Origin: Verticillium longisporum | Lineage: Eukaryota > Ascomycota > Sordariomycetes > Glomerellales > Plectosphaerellaceae | Length of the DNA stretch: 64,000 bases | Assembly (NCBI GenBank): GCA_019188255.1 | Contig: JAETXT010000007.1 | Coordinates: 1,426,001 to 1,490,000 of the forward strand | Reading direction: 5' to 3' | Shown: positions 12,371 to 23,300 of the stretch, in pieces | How the letters are laid out: each line of letters opens with the position of its first letter | Position numbering within the stretch: position 1 is the stretch's first letter | The notes under the pieces: model-generated | Told to the model about the DNA's origin: nothing | What the model saw: only the letters and a program-made list of their open reading frames with translations | Databases searched by the model: none | Position numbers and translations under genes: made by a program

Positions 12371-13608
12371 ATTGGCGGGTGGTTTCTGGGGTGAGAAGAT
12401 TTTCAGATCTGTTGGTTTGTCGTCTCAGGGACCAACTTCTTGAGTATATCCGTGACGAGCTTGTCGGGTCGCTCCTTGACGAAACGACCGTCTATCGCTG
12501 GGATTTGAGAGTCAGCCAAGGCAGAACCGTTCCCACGCACTTTCCGTTTTGGGCAGTCGGCGGAGGAGAATGGTACAGAGTATGTAATCTTCGATGCTGG
12601 CTAGCTACAAGTGTAGATTCGACCGACATCAAGGTGCCGCGGCTTGAGGCTTGAGACAGGAAGCTTGAGACAGGAAGCAAAGGAAATGGTATTCTGTAGA
12701 GCCCACTCGGCCGGGAAAACGGCCTCAAGGAGAACAAGAGTCAAGCGTCCGTCTGTCAGTCTGCAAGATTGAGTACCGCCAAGACTGTCAGCACGTCTTC
12801 GAACCCGGAGCACCTCAGGAAGGCACCGCTCAGGCTTGTGGTCCTTCCTCGTCTTGGGGCACTGTCCTGCCTCGCCTGTCCAGACGGACGAAGCCACTGA
12901 CAGGCGATGACATCACCGTCACCAGATCACAGATGAGGGGTACCACATGTTGGAGGGCAGTTGCGAACGGGGTGAGCTGCTGCTGCCTTTGCAAAGTGTT
13001 GCCATTTGACAGACCGGTCATTGATCAAAGGTCTGACACGGAGGAGATAAGGACTGCCTCTGCAAACCATGTTCAAGATCGCTGATAGCACACTCAACAG
13101 TTGCTGGATGATAAATCCATCTAACCTGCATGACTTTTAGCGCGGGGCTACGCGGGTGAGTCGCACGGTGAGGCACTTCTCCTCCGTTTCCCGCTCGATT
13201 CCCCCTCTGCTACCGGGATTTACCCGGTTTACACGGCACTAAAAGGGACCTCGATCCTTTTCGATGGAGCTCGCGGAGTATCGGGACTGTTTCCCCCCGC
13301 CTCATGATGCCATGGTCTTTGTGTGGAAGGGAGGGCCGGTGGTGATTGTGTGTCTCCAATTCGCTGTTACGTCGCATCGACAACCAGAGCTACCCCGCAT
13401 GGACGAGGAGCTTCCGACCTAAAATAGGGGACAAGGGCAGCTCTTCATCTGAACGACGACAGCCTTTTCGAGTTCATATCGCTTCTCTGCCTCAGTTCCT
13501 ACTTGCCCAACAAGGTACTGCCGCGAATCTTCTCGCAATTGTTTCGCTTTTGCGTTCGTCGAGCATATCGTGTGCCGCCATATACCCGACCACAACAATA
13601 CCCCCACC
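12371..13608. promoter_or_regulatory. shared divergent promoter region, aldo-keto reductase / xylose dehydrogenase
   Basis: 1.24 kb separates the two divergent start codons and contains no supported gene. A single GGCTAG hexamer, fitting the XlnR-type GGCTAR core, lies at about 12599-12604. GC-rich tracts resembling CreA sites occur but are too short to be decisive. A 14-bp tandem duplication lies at 12650-12677. The regulatory role is inferred from geometry only. Confidence 0.4.
12650..12677. repeat. 14-bp tandem duplication
   Basis: Two adjacent copies of CTTGAGACAGGAAG in the divergent promoter region. Confidence 0.85.
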
Positions 13609-14845
13609 ATGTCTTTCACTCTGCGTTGGGGCATCCTAGCCACCGGCTGGATCGCTGAGAGTAAGTCCTCTCTCCAATCGCCGCCAGGCAGGATAATCAT
13701 GGCTGACATGAGATCAAGCTTTCAGCAAAGACCTCCTGACAAACCCCGCCACGCGCGATGTGTCCGACGTTGCCCACCGCATCGTCGCCGTGTCCTCGTC
13801 CCGCGATGCCCAGAAGGCTCGCGACTTCCTCACCAAGATTGACGGTCCCCAGGAGGCCAAGACGTACGGTTCCTACGCCGAGCTCGTTGCCGACCCCGAT
13901 GTCGATATCATCTACGTCGCCACCCCGCACTCCCACCACTTCCAGAACGCCATGCTGGCCCTGCGTGCCGGCAAGCACGTCCTCTGCGAGAAGGCTCTGT
14001 CCGTCACCGCCGAGCAGGCCCGCCGTCTCGTCGCCACGGCCCGAGAGAAGAACCTCTTCTTCATGGAGGCCGTCTGGACCCGCTACCAGCCCCTGAGTCT
14101 CAAGGTCCGCGAGCTCGTACAGGCTGGCGAGATTGGTACCGTCTCCCGCGTCACCGCCGACCTGTCCTTCAACAACGTCGAGGACCACGACACTGGCCGT
14201 CTGAGTTTTGCCGACTCGCACCGCATGGTCAACCCTGACCTTGCCGGCGGCGCCCTTCTCGACCTCGGCATCTACTCCCTGACCTGGGTCTTCCAGATCC
14301 TCTACCACCTGCAGGCCGCCGACGCCAAGGAGAAGCCTGTCGTCACTGCCGCCCTCAACAAGTACGCCGCCACCGGCGCCGACGACAGCACAGCCATCAT
14401 CGTCCGGTTCCCCAAGCACAATACTCTCGGCATCGCTACGACTTCGCTGCGCGCCGACACGGACGCCTCGGGCGCCGGCAAGACACCCGGCATCCGCATT
14501 CAGGGCTCCAAGGGCGAGATCCAGGTCGCGCACCCGGCGTTCCGGCCCGACAGCTACCGCGTCGTGCGCAAGGGGGCCGCCGAGGGCGAGGTCGAGATCG
14601 TCGAGTGCCCGCTGCCCAAGGATGAGTCGCGCGGCGGCTGGGGCCACGGCTTCTTCTGGGAGGCGGACGAGGCGGCGCGGTGCGTGCGCGACGGCAAGGT
14701 CCAGAGTGAGGGCATGCCGTGGGAGGAGAGCGTCGTCATCATGGAGGTCATGGATGTGGCGATGAGGCAGGGCGGCGTCGAGTACCCTGCCCTCATCACG
14801 AGCCACGAGTTTGATCCTGAGAGCTCCCTCAACACGGGGCGGTAA
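13609..14845 (+). CDS. D-xylose 1-dehydrogenase (NADP+)-like, Gfo/Idh/MocA family
   Basis: Oxidoreductase of the Gfo/Idh/MocA family, resembling the fungal NADP-dependent D-xylose dehydrogenase (Xyd1 of Trichoderma) and dihydrodiol dehydrogenases; the expected reaction is D-xylose to xylonolactone. Exons 13609-13660 and 13719-14845 give 392 residues. The donor GTAAGT splits the codon after GAG, and the join restores WIAETFSKDLL. The N-terminal Rossmann segment is RWGILATGWIAE. YVATPHSHHFQNAMLALRAGKHVLCEKA carries the family Glu-Lys pair (K109). MEAVWTRYQPL and ADSHRMVNPDLAGGALLDLGIYSLTWVFQ match the catalytic and dimer region of this subgroup. The C-terminus ends in SSLNTGR, as in Xyd1-like enzymes. 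Cytosolic, no signal peptide. It diverges from an aldo-keto reductase and lies 6 kb from an FGGY kinase. Confidence 0.9.
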
Positions 14846-17557
14846 GGTCTCCGCAGGTTTCGAGCCGTGGATTGGGCAGCAGCAGTATCAGCTGGTTCTG
14901 TAGAGCAGGTCTGGTAGCGAGATCTCAAGTAGGAAAAGATTGATGCCAACCAGGCCTGTCAAATGTCAGCTCTCATTTCGTCGTACTTCATGCGAGCGTA
15001 CGGGACCTCTCCCTCAGACCTCCTGTATCTCTCCCCCCTTTCTCCCCCTCGGATGCCCTCTCCCGAACGCCGACCAGCAGGCGCGCATAGTGAAAAATGC
15101 AGCATGACCGCGAGTTCGAAACTGCCGAGACTGACAAGCCAACGTCGTTGGGCAGCCCAGTCAGGCCGGAAGAAGCCAGCTCGTCAATGTCACTGGCAAG
15201 GCCGGAGATTAAACGATGCAGGTCTTTTCCCCCCTCCTGCTTTTTTGTAAGAACATGGTTCGCGATCGGCTGGGCCGTCGCGTGCGAACGTCGTGGCCCT
15301 GCAATTCGGCTCACCTGAATCTCGCGTGGAGGCCGGGGGGGGACAGGCCGGCGGCCCTGGGCGGGGAGAACCGTGATACGACGTGATGACAGGCAGGAGG
15401 TCAGCATGGGGGGGAGGGAACCGAATAGAGCCATGAACGGGGGTTGTACAGAAGTGATGACTGCTGAGAGGAGGAGGAGGGTATGGCGCTATTCGCGGGC
15501 CTGTCTACCTAAGGTTGTAGGATGTGATGGATATGGTCGGCCCCCTCCTCCTTCCCCCAGGACAGGGGCGGGGGCTAAGTGACAGCATACCTTATTAGAG
15601 AGCATGCCTGTCTGTCATGCTGGCGGGCTGCGAACTGCTGCGGGTGGAGCGAGGGTCTGAGCGCGACGCAGGGTGTGGCTTTAGATGCTTGATCGATTTG
15701 GGATGACAAGGGTAGAGAGAGGGAGAGAGAACGCAAGAGGAACAGATGGCGTGCGCATCCAAGGGAAGGGGGGAGAGAGAATAGGCTAGTGGTAGAGGCT
15801 AGGAGAGGGCATCCAGGACTCCCGAAATGAAGTCGTCGGTGATTCAGCGGCAGTGCCGGTATCATCGCGCGGGCTGAGCATAAGGTGCGGAAATGCACCT
15901 GAGACAAGTTACATAAGCCGCATCGGACGTCGGCCTCTGACTCCGCCGGTGATACTGTACTTTGGTCGCTAGCATCCGGAGCAGCGCCGGAGCGGGCGCA
16001 CCAGCCACTGAAGCTCAGTCGCACCCGCTCTGTTCATCAAGTGTCCAACCAAGCGGCTGGAAGGTATGCGAGCAGGAGGGGACGTGCGAGAAAAAAAAAA
16101 AAAGGAAGAGGCAGGCAGGTGCAAGTGGACTTCGGACGCAGCTGCCAAAACGTCAATTACGACACAGGGCCATGGTGGGCTCAGACGCTCCAACATGGAC
16201 ATGACCCCTCCTTCTCCTCCTTACCACGTACCCCTCCCCTGCAGCTTCGCCTGCCATTTCTCTCGCCAAACCTCCATCACTCAGCGCTTCTATTTTCCAA
16301 ACCCAGATTTCAACAGGCTACCTCTGCTCCCTTGCCTTCTCCCTCGTAGCCGCACACCCACCCCTCCCGAAATTCGTCACTCGATGGTGATTGTGTTGCA
16401 GCACCGGGCGGCAAGTCAGTGTCACGTCAATCCTGCTATTCTGGTACCCGTCAAACTGGTTCGTCGGCAGCGGCAGCGGCAACGGCAACGGCTACGGCAG
16501 CACGCGCAGAACCTTGAACCTACAACACACAGTTTCTCAATCATACCTAGTGCCAACTCTATCTCGACCACATTCGCTTCTTTTCCTCTGACTCATCATC
16601 ATTGTAGCTATCATCCACCGTCAGTCATCGAAGCGACAGTCTTTCCAACGGCCTTCCAGCGCTTCGCCTACTATCAGTCCACCCTGGACCTGTCAGAGGC
16701 TGGCTGCCCAAAACGGCAACCCCCTCGGAAGCGCAACCATCGGCTGCTGTGGTTCCAACATCGCGGTCGGGCGCGTCGATCACGCGGCTAAGACAGGGAC
16801 AGGGATTACCCGTCAGGGATCCGAACGGGGCTCGCTTGACCCTGAGTCTTAATTTTCTGATTAAGAACCACAACCAATTTGGAACACTCGCTCAAGGCTA
16901 TTTGATTTCTTCGCACCTCTAGACCCAGCGCGCTCTTGGCTTGGTCACCATTTACACATACACACCAAGAAAAAGGACCTTGCCGATCTGGTCGCTTCAC
17001 CCCCACCAGTCTCTGTGGCTGACAGGGTTTCACGATCACCCGGTCGCGAACGAGTCCATAAACGGACAACCAAAGGCTGCCATCATCGTGTTGATGTGTG
17101 TCCACCCGCCCATCACCAAGAGAGGGCCGAGCACCGACACTCATCAGCCCAAGCCCTGTCAAGTGTCAGGCGACTGCCGCCAGATTGAAGGATTGCTTAC
17201 TCGGCCGTTCGCCCACCCAGGGCCTGGCAAGGGCGTGGCTGTACAAGCACGCAGTAAGGAGCACGAGAAGCTTGAGGACGGGGAACGTACCTCTCCGTGA
17301 CTGTCTTGAACAGTCGGATATAGCCAGAGCTGAAGCGCGAGAGGTCCGAGGGCGTTAATTTCCTTGTCAAAGCAAGTCAGGGAACCAAAGGGAAAGGAAA
17401 GGGACGACCCGACAAGAAGCAAGCCCACCTTGGCCGCCCAACCACCACTTTCTTCGTCCGATCTAGGGCCCACTGCTTGAGGGCAAGGGAAGGACCTTCA
17501 GCCTCACTCACCCATTTCCACCTCCAGCCGCCCACGGACCACAAACCGCCAGCCAAC
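14846..17557. other. intergenic region
   Basis: 2.7 kb with no supported gene. It contains an A13 tract at 16091-16103, a run of eight G near 15337, and C/T-rich sequence from 16200 to 16600 and just before TRM9. The 241-residue open frame at 16066-16791 is low-complexity and carries no recognisable domain. Confidence 0.5.
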
Positions 17558-18406
17558 ATGTCGACAGACACGGCAGCGGCAGCTGTGGCATCACAGGCCC
17601 CTACAGCCCCGGCATCTGAAGATACGGCCGCCACCTACGAGTCTACCCACGTTCACGCCGTCTATGAGGCCATTGCTCCCCACTTCTCAGCCACCCGCCA
17701 CAAGCCTTGGCCTCGTGTCGCCTCCTTCCTCGATTCACTGCCCGCTGGTGCGGTAGGTCTGGATATTGGATGCGGCAACGGCAAGTATCTCGCCGTGAGC
17801 CCACACCTCCATCTCCTAGGCTCCGATCGCAGCGCCAACCTCGTCGCCCTCGCCCGTGACAACACCGGCGGCAGCGGCGCGCCCCCGAAGAAGGCCAAAG
17901 GCGACGGGCCTCCCGTCGAAGTGACCACCACAGGCCCTTCGGCACGGCGCAACCAGGTCATCGTCGCCGACTCGCTGACTCTTCCCTACCGCCTCTCCTC
18001 CGTCGACTTTGCCCTCTCCATCGCCGTCCTGCACCACCTCTCTACACCGTCCCGTCGCCGCGCCGCCGTTCGCGCCATCCTCGACACCCTCGTCCCCGCC
18101 AACGGCAAGGCCCTCCTCTTCGTCTGGGCCCTGGAGCAGCGCAACTCTCGCCGCGGCTGGGACGCCTCTGCCCCGCAGGACCAGCTCGTCCCCTGGGTCA
18201 CGAAAGCCAACCAGCCTAAGCGCGACGCCGCCGTCGAGTCGGTAGCAGAGGAGAAGCCGGACGAGACGTGGCACCGTTATTACCACCTCTACAAGGAGGG
18301 TGAGCTCGACGCTGACATTCAAGCTGTCGGTGGTGTAGTGCTCGAGAGCGGGTACGAGAGGGATAACTGGTGGGCCATCTGCTCGCGGGGGCCTGAAGAA
18401 AGGTAA
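17558..18406 (+). CDS. TRM9: tRNA (carboxymethyluridine34-5-O)-methyltransferase Trm9
   Basis: S-adenosylmethionine-dependent methyltransferase completing the mcm5U/mcm5s2U modification at wobble uridine 34, working with Trm112 in yeast. Intronless, 282 residues. After an Ala/Thr-rich 25-residue N-terminus comes YESTHVHAVYEAIAPHFSATRHKPWPR, a hallmark of the Trm9/ALKBH8 methyltransferases. Motif I is GLDIGCGNGKYL (about 67-78), followed by LGSDRS and the IVADSLTLPYR and VLHHLST segments. The C-terminus has WHRYYHLYKEGEL and ERDNWW, again typical. An insert at about 105-128 rich in Pro/Lys/Gly separates motifs II and III and is larger than in yeast. The open frame extends 81 bases upstream without ATG, so the start at 17558 is the first methionine. 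It is convergent with the Myb gene. Confidence 0.94.
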   Translation: MSTDTAAAAVASQAPTAPASEDTAATYESTHVHAVYEAIAPHFSATRHKPWPRVASFLDSLPAGAVGLDIGCGNGKYLAVSPHLHLLGSDRSANLVALARDNTGGSGAPPKKAKGDGPPVEVTTTGPSARRNQVIVADSLTLPYRLSSVDFALSIAVLHHLSTPSRRRAAVRAILDTLVPANGKALLFVWALEQRNSRRGWDASAPQDQLVPWVTKANQPKRDAAVESVAEEKPDETWHRYYHLYKEGELDADIQAVGGVVLESGYERDNWWAICSRGPEER

Positions 18407-18979
18407 ACGGTACCTTAATCTTCTGTTCTTGGTTTTCTACAAAGAATCTCGCGTCAAGAGAAGGAAGCCTGTAGATGAAACAAGTGAATATAAAAAAAAA
18501 AGGTTTGGGGAATCTATGACTATCTCGCCGCTCACGTCCGCGCCTGCGTTCTATGTTGAACTCGCCATGCTCTCTGGCCCCTATTCCCCACCATCCAGTA
18601 AATAATCCATAGCCATAGTATTGACTCCCCTCCATGTTTCTTCACCCCCCACCTTCCCCAGCCCCATTTCCCGACGGCCTGTGGTGTCCGCCCTTGCGTC
18701 TCCCGAGTCGAAGACCTCACAACCCAGTGCTCCCTCATGGGTCCCGGTCCCTTCCAGCATAAAGCAGACTGCCTCCAACTTTTCGTGTATGTTCTTTTGC
18801 CACTCGTCCTCCCCCAGCAACCTACACCCTGCTCTTTCTACGAACCAGAATGTCGCTCGATGCTGCCTTTCGTGTCCAATAAAAAAAAAGAAAAAGGAAT
18901 AATGCTTTGTCCGTCCTGCCACATCTGCTGTAGTTGTTGGTCCCCGCCGAACCCTTTGTGCCCGAGCCGGAGCTGCCTC
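18407..18979. other. convergent 3' region between TRM9 and the Myb gene
   Basis: 570 bp holding both 3' untranslated regions. A10 at 18491-18500 and A9 near 18882 are present. No gene is supported. A minus-strand extension of the Myb gene into 18920-18970 through an alternative splice cannot be excluded. Confidence 0.45.
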
Positions 18980-20312
18980 TCACCTCCGCCTCCGGCTCGA
19001 CTCTCTCTGGAGCTCCCCGCCCGGACTCGCCCTCCTCTTGATACCTGGTAACCCCTCCCCCATGCTGTAATGTAGACCGGCCCCGAGCGGGCTCGCCCCC
19101 GGACTTCGCCCCGGCGGGCCCAAGCCACCCAATACGTATGCCGGCGTGCTGTAGGGACTAACCCCCGTCGTGAGTTCGGCAAGCCCGGGTAGCGCACCGC
19201 CTCCGCCAATGCCTCCTCCGGCTCCAACACGACTTTGTATCGGCGCCAGGCCCGGGCCAGGCTCGTGCAACTGGTGCATCTGCTGCATCACTTGGGGAGG
19301 CGGCGGCGGCGGTAGGCTCTCACGCCTCCGGCTGCCAGTCAGCGGCGAGTATCCGCCAGCCCTCGGGAACCTGGCTTGCGGCGGGGGTGCAATGCTGCCT
19401 TGCGAGTGCGAGTGAGCGTGGTGGTGATGATGATGGTGCTGCTGCCTCGATGGAGAATTGCGAGCGGCGAGCGGCGGCTGTGACTGCTGTGATGGCTCCA
19501 CGTTGACAGCAGCTAGGGAGAAAGGCGTGACGCCGTTACGACGAGCAATGTCTGCCTCGCCGAGCTGCCAGTGCATGGCCTCAGCAGCGCGCCAGGGAAC
19601 GGCCATTTCTTCGGCGAGCTTGGCCCACATTTCGGGTTTGAGCCTGTGACAAACGTTAATTTTCCTCTCAATCTCCTACCCCGTGTACGATCGAGTGCCA
19701 GGGTCCAAATAGAAAAGCCTACCTCTCGTACAGCCGCGCGAGCTTAGTCTTCTTCTCCTCGTCCCACTCGCTGCGTCTTTCGAGGTAATTCTGGTAGTGA
19801 AGGCGGCAGCTGATGGCGCTCCGGCCGGGCAGGCGTTTTGAAATATCCTCCCACTTCATGCCGCTACCGCGGAGTTCGATGATCAGGGCGTCTTCGTCCG
19901 GCGACCACTTGCTCTGTTTCTTGGCAGGAGACTCTGTGGGGTGCGTGGACGCCCCGCGCTTGCTGCCGCCGCCACCGCCCCCGACGACCGGCGGCCCCTG
20001 TGGGAGCGGGGGCGGCGGCTGATGTGTTACCTGAGATGGCACATACAGGGGCAATCCGTGGGCGGGGGCGGCGGTCGCCGTCGTGATAATTTGGGGTAGG
20101 CCCGGCGGGATCGACGCGGGCCGGGTGAAGAGCAGCGGTTGCTGCTGCTGTTGCTGGGTGAGCGGCGGCGGAGGCGCGGCAGACTCTTCCGAGTCGGAGG
20201 CTTTGAGCAGGGACGCGATATCCACGGTGACGGTTGGACGGCCTAGGGAGGTGGTAGTGGAATGCGTAGGCCTCGCTTTGTCATTGGCACGACAAGTGCG
20301 CGCCACGGTCAC
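18980..20312 (-). CDS. Myb/SANT-domain transcription factor, start unresolved
   Basis: Nuclear DNA-binding protein with a Myb-like repeat KWSPDEDALIIELRGSGMKWEDISKRLPGRSAISCRLHYQNYL, immediately followed by a conserved ERRSEWDEEKKTKLARLYER/LKPEMWAKLAEEMAVPWRAAEAMHWQLGE region. Exons are 20312(uncertain)-19723 and 19643-18980. The intron 19722-19644 splits an Arg codon. The N-terminal region is Pro/Gln/Gly-rich; the C-terminal half has a seven-His run and Pro/Gly tracts and ends SSRRRR. The first in-frame codon after the upstream stop is a GTG at 20312, which is not a likely start. The only nearby ATG (20284) is one base out of frame. Either an upstream exon supplies the start, or one base is missing between 20284 and about 20246. 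Targets are unknown. A long empty region lies upstream, as is common for developmental regulators. Confidence 0.82.
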
Positions 20313-23300
20313 TTGGGGAGGGTTATCAAAAGCTTCTTAGCACTGATTTTGGCGAGGGAAGAATCGAGTTGGCGATATATGGCTCGTTTTCAGGCCGTGC
20401 TGTCCTCGTGAGGAGGGATCTGCGATGGTCGTGTTCTCGTCGTCACGTTGCCGGAGGTCGCGGCTCTTCAAAAAAAATTCTGGTGAAACGTTTCAGTCGA
20501 TGGTCGTCGTCGTCGTTGATGGTATTAGTATAGGGAACAGTTTGTAGTCTGTCAAGTGAGACAGCGCCGGGCAGATGGAGCCTCGGTCGCTTCTGAAGAA
20601 ATGTCTAAGATGGCAGGAAGAGGACGTCCAGTGTACAAAGGTAGGCGAAGAAAAGGAGAGATCTCCAAGGTCTACAGCCGGTTCCAGGGGGCGTACCAGG
20701 CGTCGAGGGCGTTTTAAGTGAGGGTCGTCAACATGATTGGCCCCTCTGGGGAACTTGGTAGCCAATGAACGGAAAAAGAGGCTGTATGGATCTTGGGTGA
20801 GGCAACAGCGTAGGCGGCGGGTACTGAATGACGAGAGGAGGGCGAGAAAGAAGAAGAGGGCGGGATCCAGCTGGATGTCAGACGTCGAAAGAGAACGATC
20901 GTTGGGATATACGTCAGTCAAACCAGGCTGTTGCTGGCGCAAGACTTTGCCGTGAAAGGAAGTAGCAGCTGCACCAAAGGCATCGTTCGCCCCTCCAGAA
21001 AGTCGGTAGAGGCCAACGAACAAGGTACAAGCCGGGTCGCGACGTTCGGGGGCCTGCGGATGAGGTGGGATGCACGGAGGAGCCTACTGCACGAATGCGC
21101 AGGTAAGGTAGAGGACTGGGTAGGATAGGGCGAGATCTGGAGAGCAAGGGGAGGAGTGAACTAGAACGGAGCCTAGCAAGGTAGCCAGGAGGACGATGAT
21201 GGGTTGAAGAGGAGTGGAGGAGACAGCTGGGCTAAGTGGGGGATGAGATTCGAGAACTGGGGTCTGTTTAGCACAAGTGACAGACGACCCTCTTTCTCTC
21301 TGTGACCCCTACCTCGCTCTCGGAAGCGGAATCGTCGAAAGAAGGAACGGGAGGAGGCGAAGGGCAAGGCAACTCATAGAGAGAGAAGTACCAGGTTGTG
21401 TAGACGGGGGGCCGCGCGAGCCAGGTGTCAGGGCACAGGGGGTTAAGAGCCAGACAGACAGGGCAGGCAGGTAGGTAGGTAGGCAGGCAGGCAGGTAGGC
21501 AGGCAGGCAAGCAAGCAAGCAGCAGGATGGGGGTTGTAAGGGGGTGTGGGAAAAGGAACAGAGAGGCCAGGTTAACAAGAGATGGATGGGCTGTGGAGAA
21601 GAAGGGGGTCCGTCTGCTGGGCTCTGCGTATGTGAACAGCGTCCGGATCAGCAGCCGCCTGGTCAGGTCAACAAGCAGACGCGCAGGGCCTAGCCAAATG
21701 TATATGTTGAGGTCGTGTAGGGACGGGGCGGCTGTTTGGGTACGTGTGTTGGGCTGGCAGTGCAGTGGCCGGCGCGGGTGGGCGGCGTGTTGAAGAACCT
21801 GAGGAGCGACAACCTGACGAGCAATGATGCATCTGTCAAAGGCTCAACAAGTGTTTTCTCGCCTAGGTCGTGGCTCTGAAAAGGCGACATGGATCACCAG
21901 CCGAGCGGTTGAGGAGGGCACATGTGTGAAAGACCACCACGCCCCCTTTTCAGGCGCTTGCGCACAGGCTTCTCCCGAGGACCACACGCCCCTGCATTCA
22001 CACCCCTCCCTGTGTGTGTGTGAATATGGATGTCTGCTTGGTGATGCTCTTGGTGCCGCACCCTCGTGCTGTGTCTGCTGTGTTGGCGAACCTTGTCCTG
22101 TTCATCGACGTCCCACGCAACCTGACCAGCCGGCGTGCTGGTGAGTTCCGCTGGGCAGCAGATCCGGGAGGGGGGTGAGATGGTTGAATGGTCAGGCAGT
22201 CCTGACTTGGGGGTTAGCCGACATGATGGCATGGCCACGAATTCATGCATGACCTCCTGGACCGAACATGCCCACTTTCACATCCACGATCTGCTGCTCG
22301 TCCAACACGCTAAAACATCAAGAAGGCGAGATGCGGGTTAATGACGCACGTCAGAGGATCCAAGGTTCTGCGGCGTGTCCTCTTCCTCCTCGACTTGCCT
22401 CAAAGGTTGGCTCTTGGGCTCTTTTGCGACGAGATGGGTGGATCTGAGCATGACAGGGTCGTGGACACAAGGCCTATCGATGAGTGGCTGGACAGTCGCA
22501 AGGCTCGCCCAAACTCGTGGATCAAGACGAGGACGTCAAGAAGGTTTGACAAGGCAGTGTGGCGCACTGCGATCGCAGGGTCTCAAGAGTTCGGGCATTG
22601 GGGGCCGCTGGGGCACATCGGAGCCAGCTTTAGGGCGGCGCAGGCGTGGAGATGGCGGAATGCGGTGACTGTCGCGAGGTTGCATGGCAGGAAAAGACTC
22701 TGAAACCGCAAGCAAAGGGCAGCAAGTCAGGATGCTGGTGCGGATCCTCGGGGATACCAGTTTGGAGGAAGCATTGCCGAAGAGGGGCTCGAGGGGGCCA
22801 CTTGCACTTGTGTCTAATGTCGAGTGCTGCACGTTGCGCCCTGTGTGCGGCGGGCTAGCTTGCTGCACGTTGAGTGATGGACGCACACGCAAGAAGTACC
22901 GTGTTAGACAGTCGATTGATTGAGGTTACGCGACGGGACAAAAGAAATCGACTCTGCGTTGCGAACAGACGGCTGACTGGCCGGACAACTTCCCGCATAG
23001 AGAGGCTGCGAATCTGCATTGTTGCTTCTGTCTCTCTGCTCGAGATGCGTACTGTGTGTTGCGCTCGGCCGCCCTCCACCAAGACCTGGCGTTGTCTTTC
23101 TCCGGACCGTCACCTGGGCCCGCCAGCTTGACCGGGTGGGCAGCTGTCATCAGACTAGACTGGGCTGTACCAGCGGGCCCTGCTGCGCGCCCAAGCCCGG
23201 GGGGGCCAGAGGATCGGACGAGGCTGTCGCGGGCCCCAGGTCGCGCAGGAGACAGCAATTCCTTTCTGATGCTTTGTCCGTGTGTCTGTGTGTTAAGATG

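Noticed and set aside
13697..14806. 369-codon open frame on minus opposite the xylose dehydrogenase
   Set aside because: Antisense shadow; no family resemblance.
21463..21522. Tetranucleotide run considered as telomere-like or CRISPR-like array
   Set aside because: Plain 4-bp microsatellite with no spacers and no TTAGGG units.
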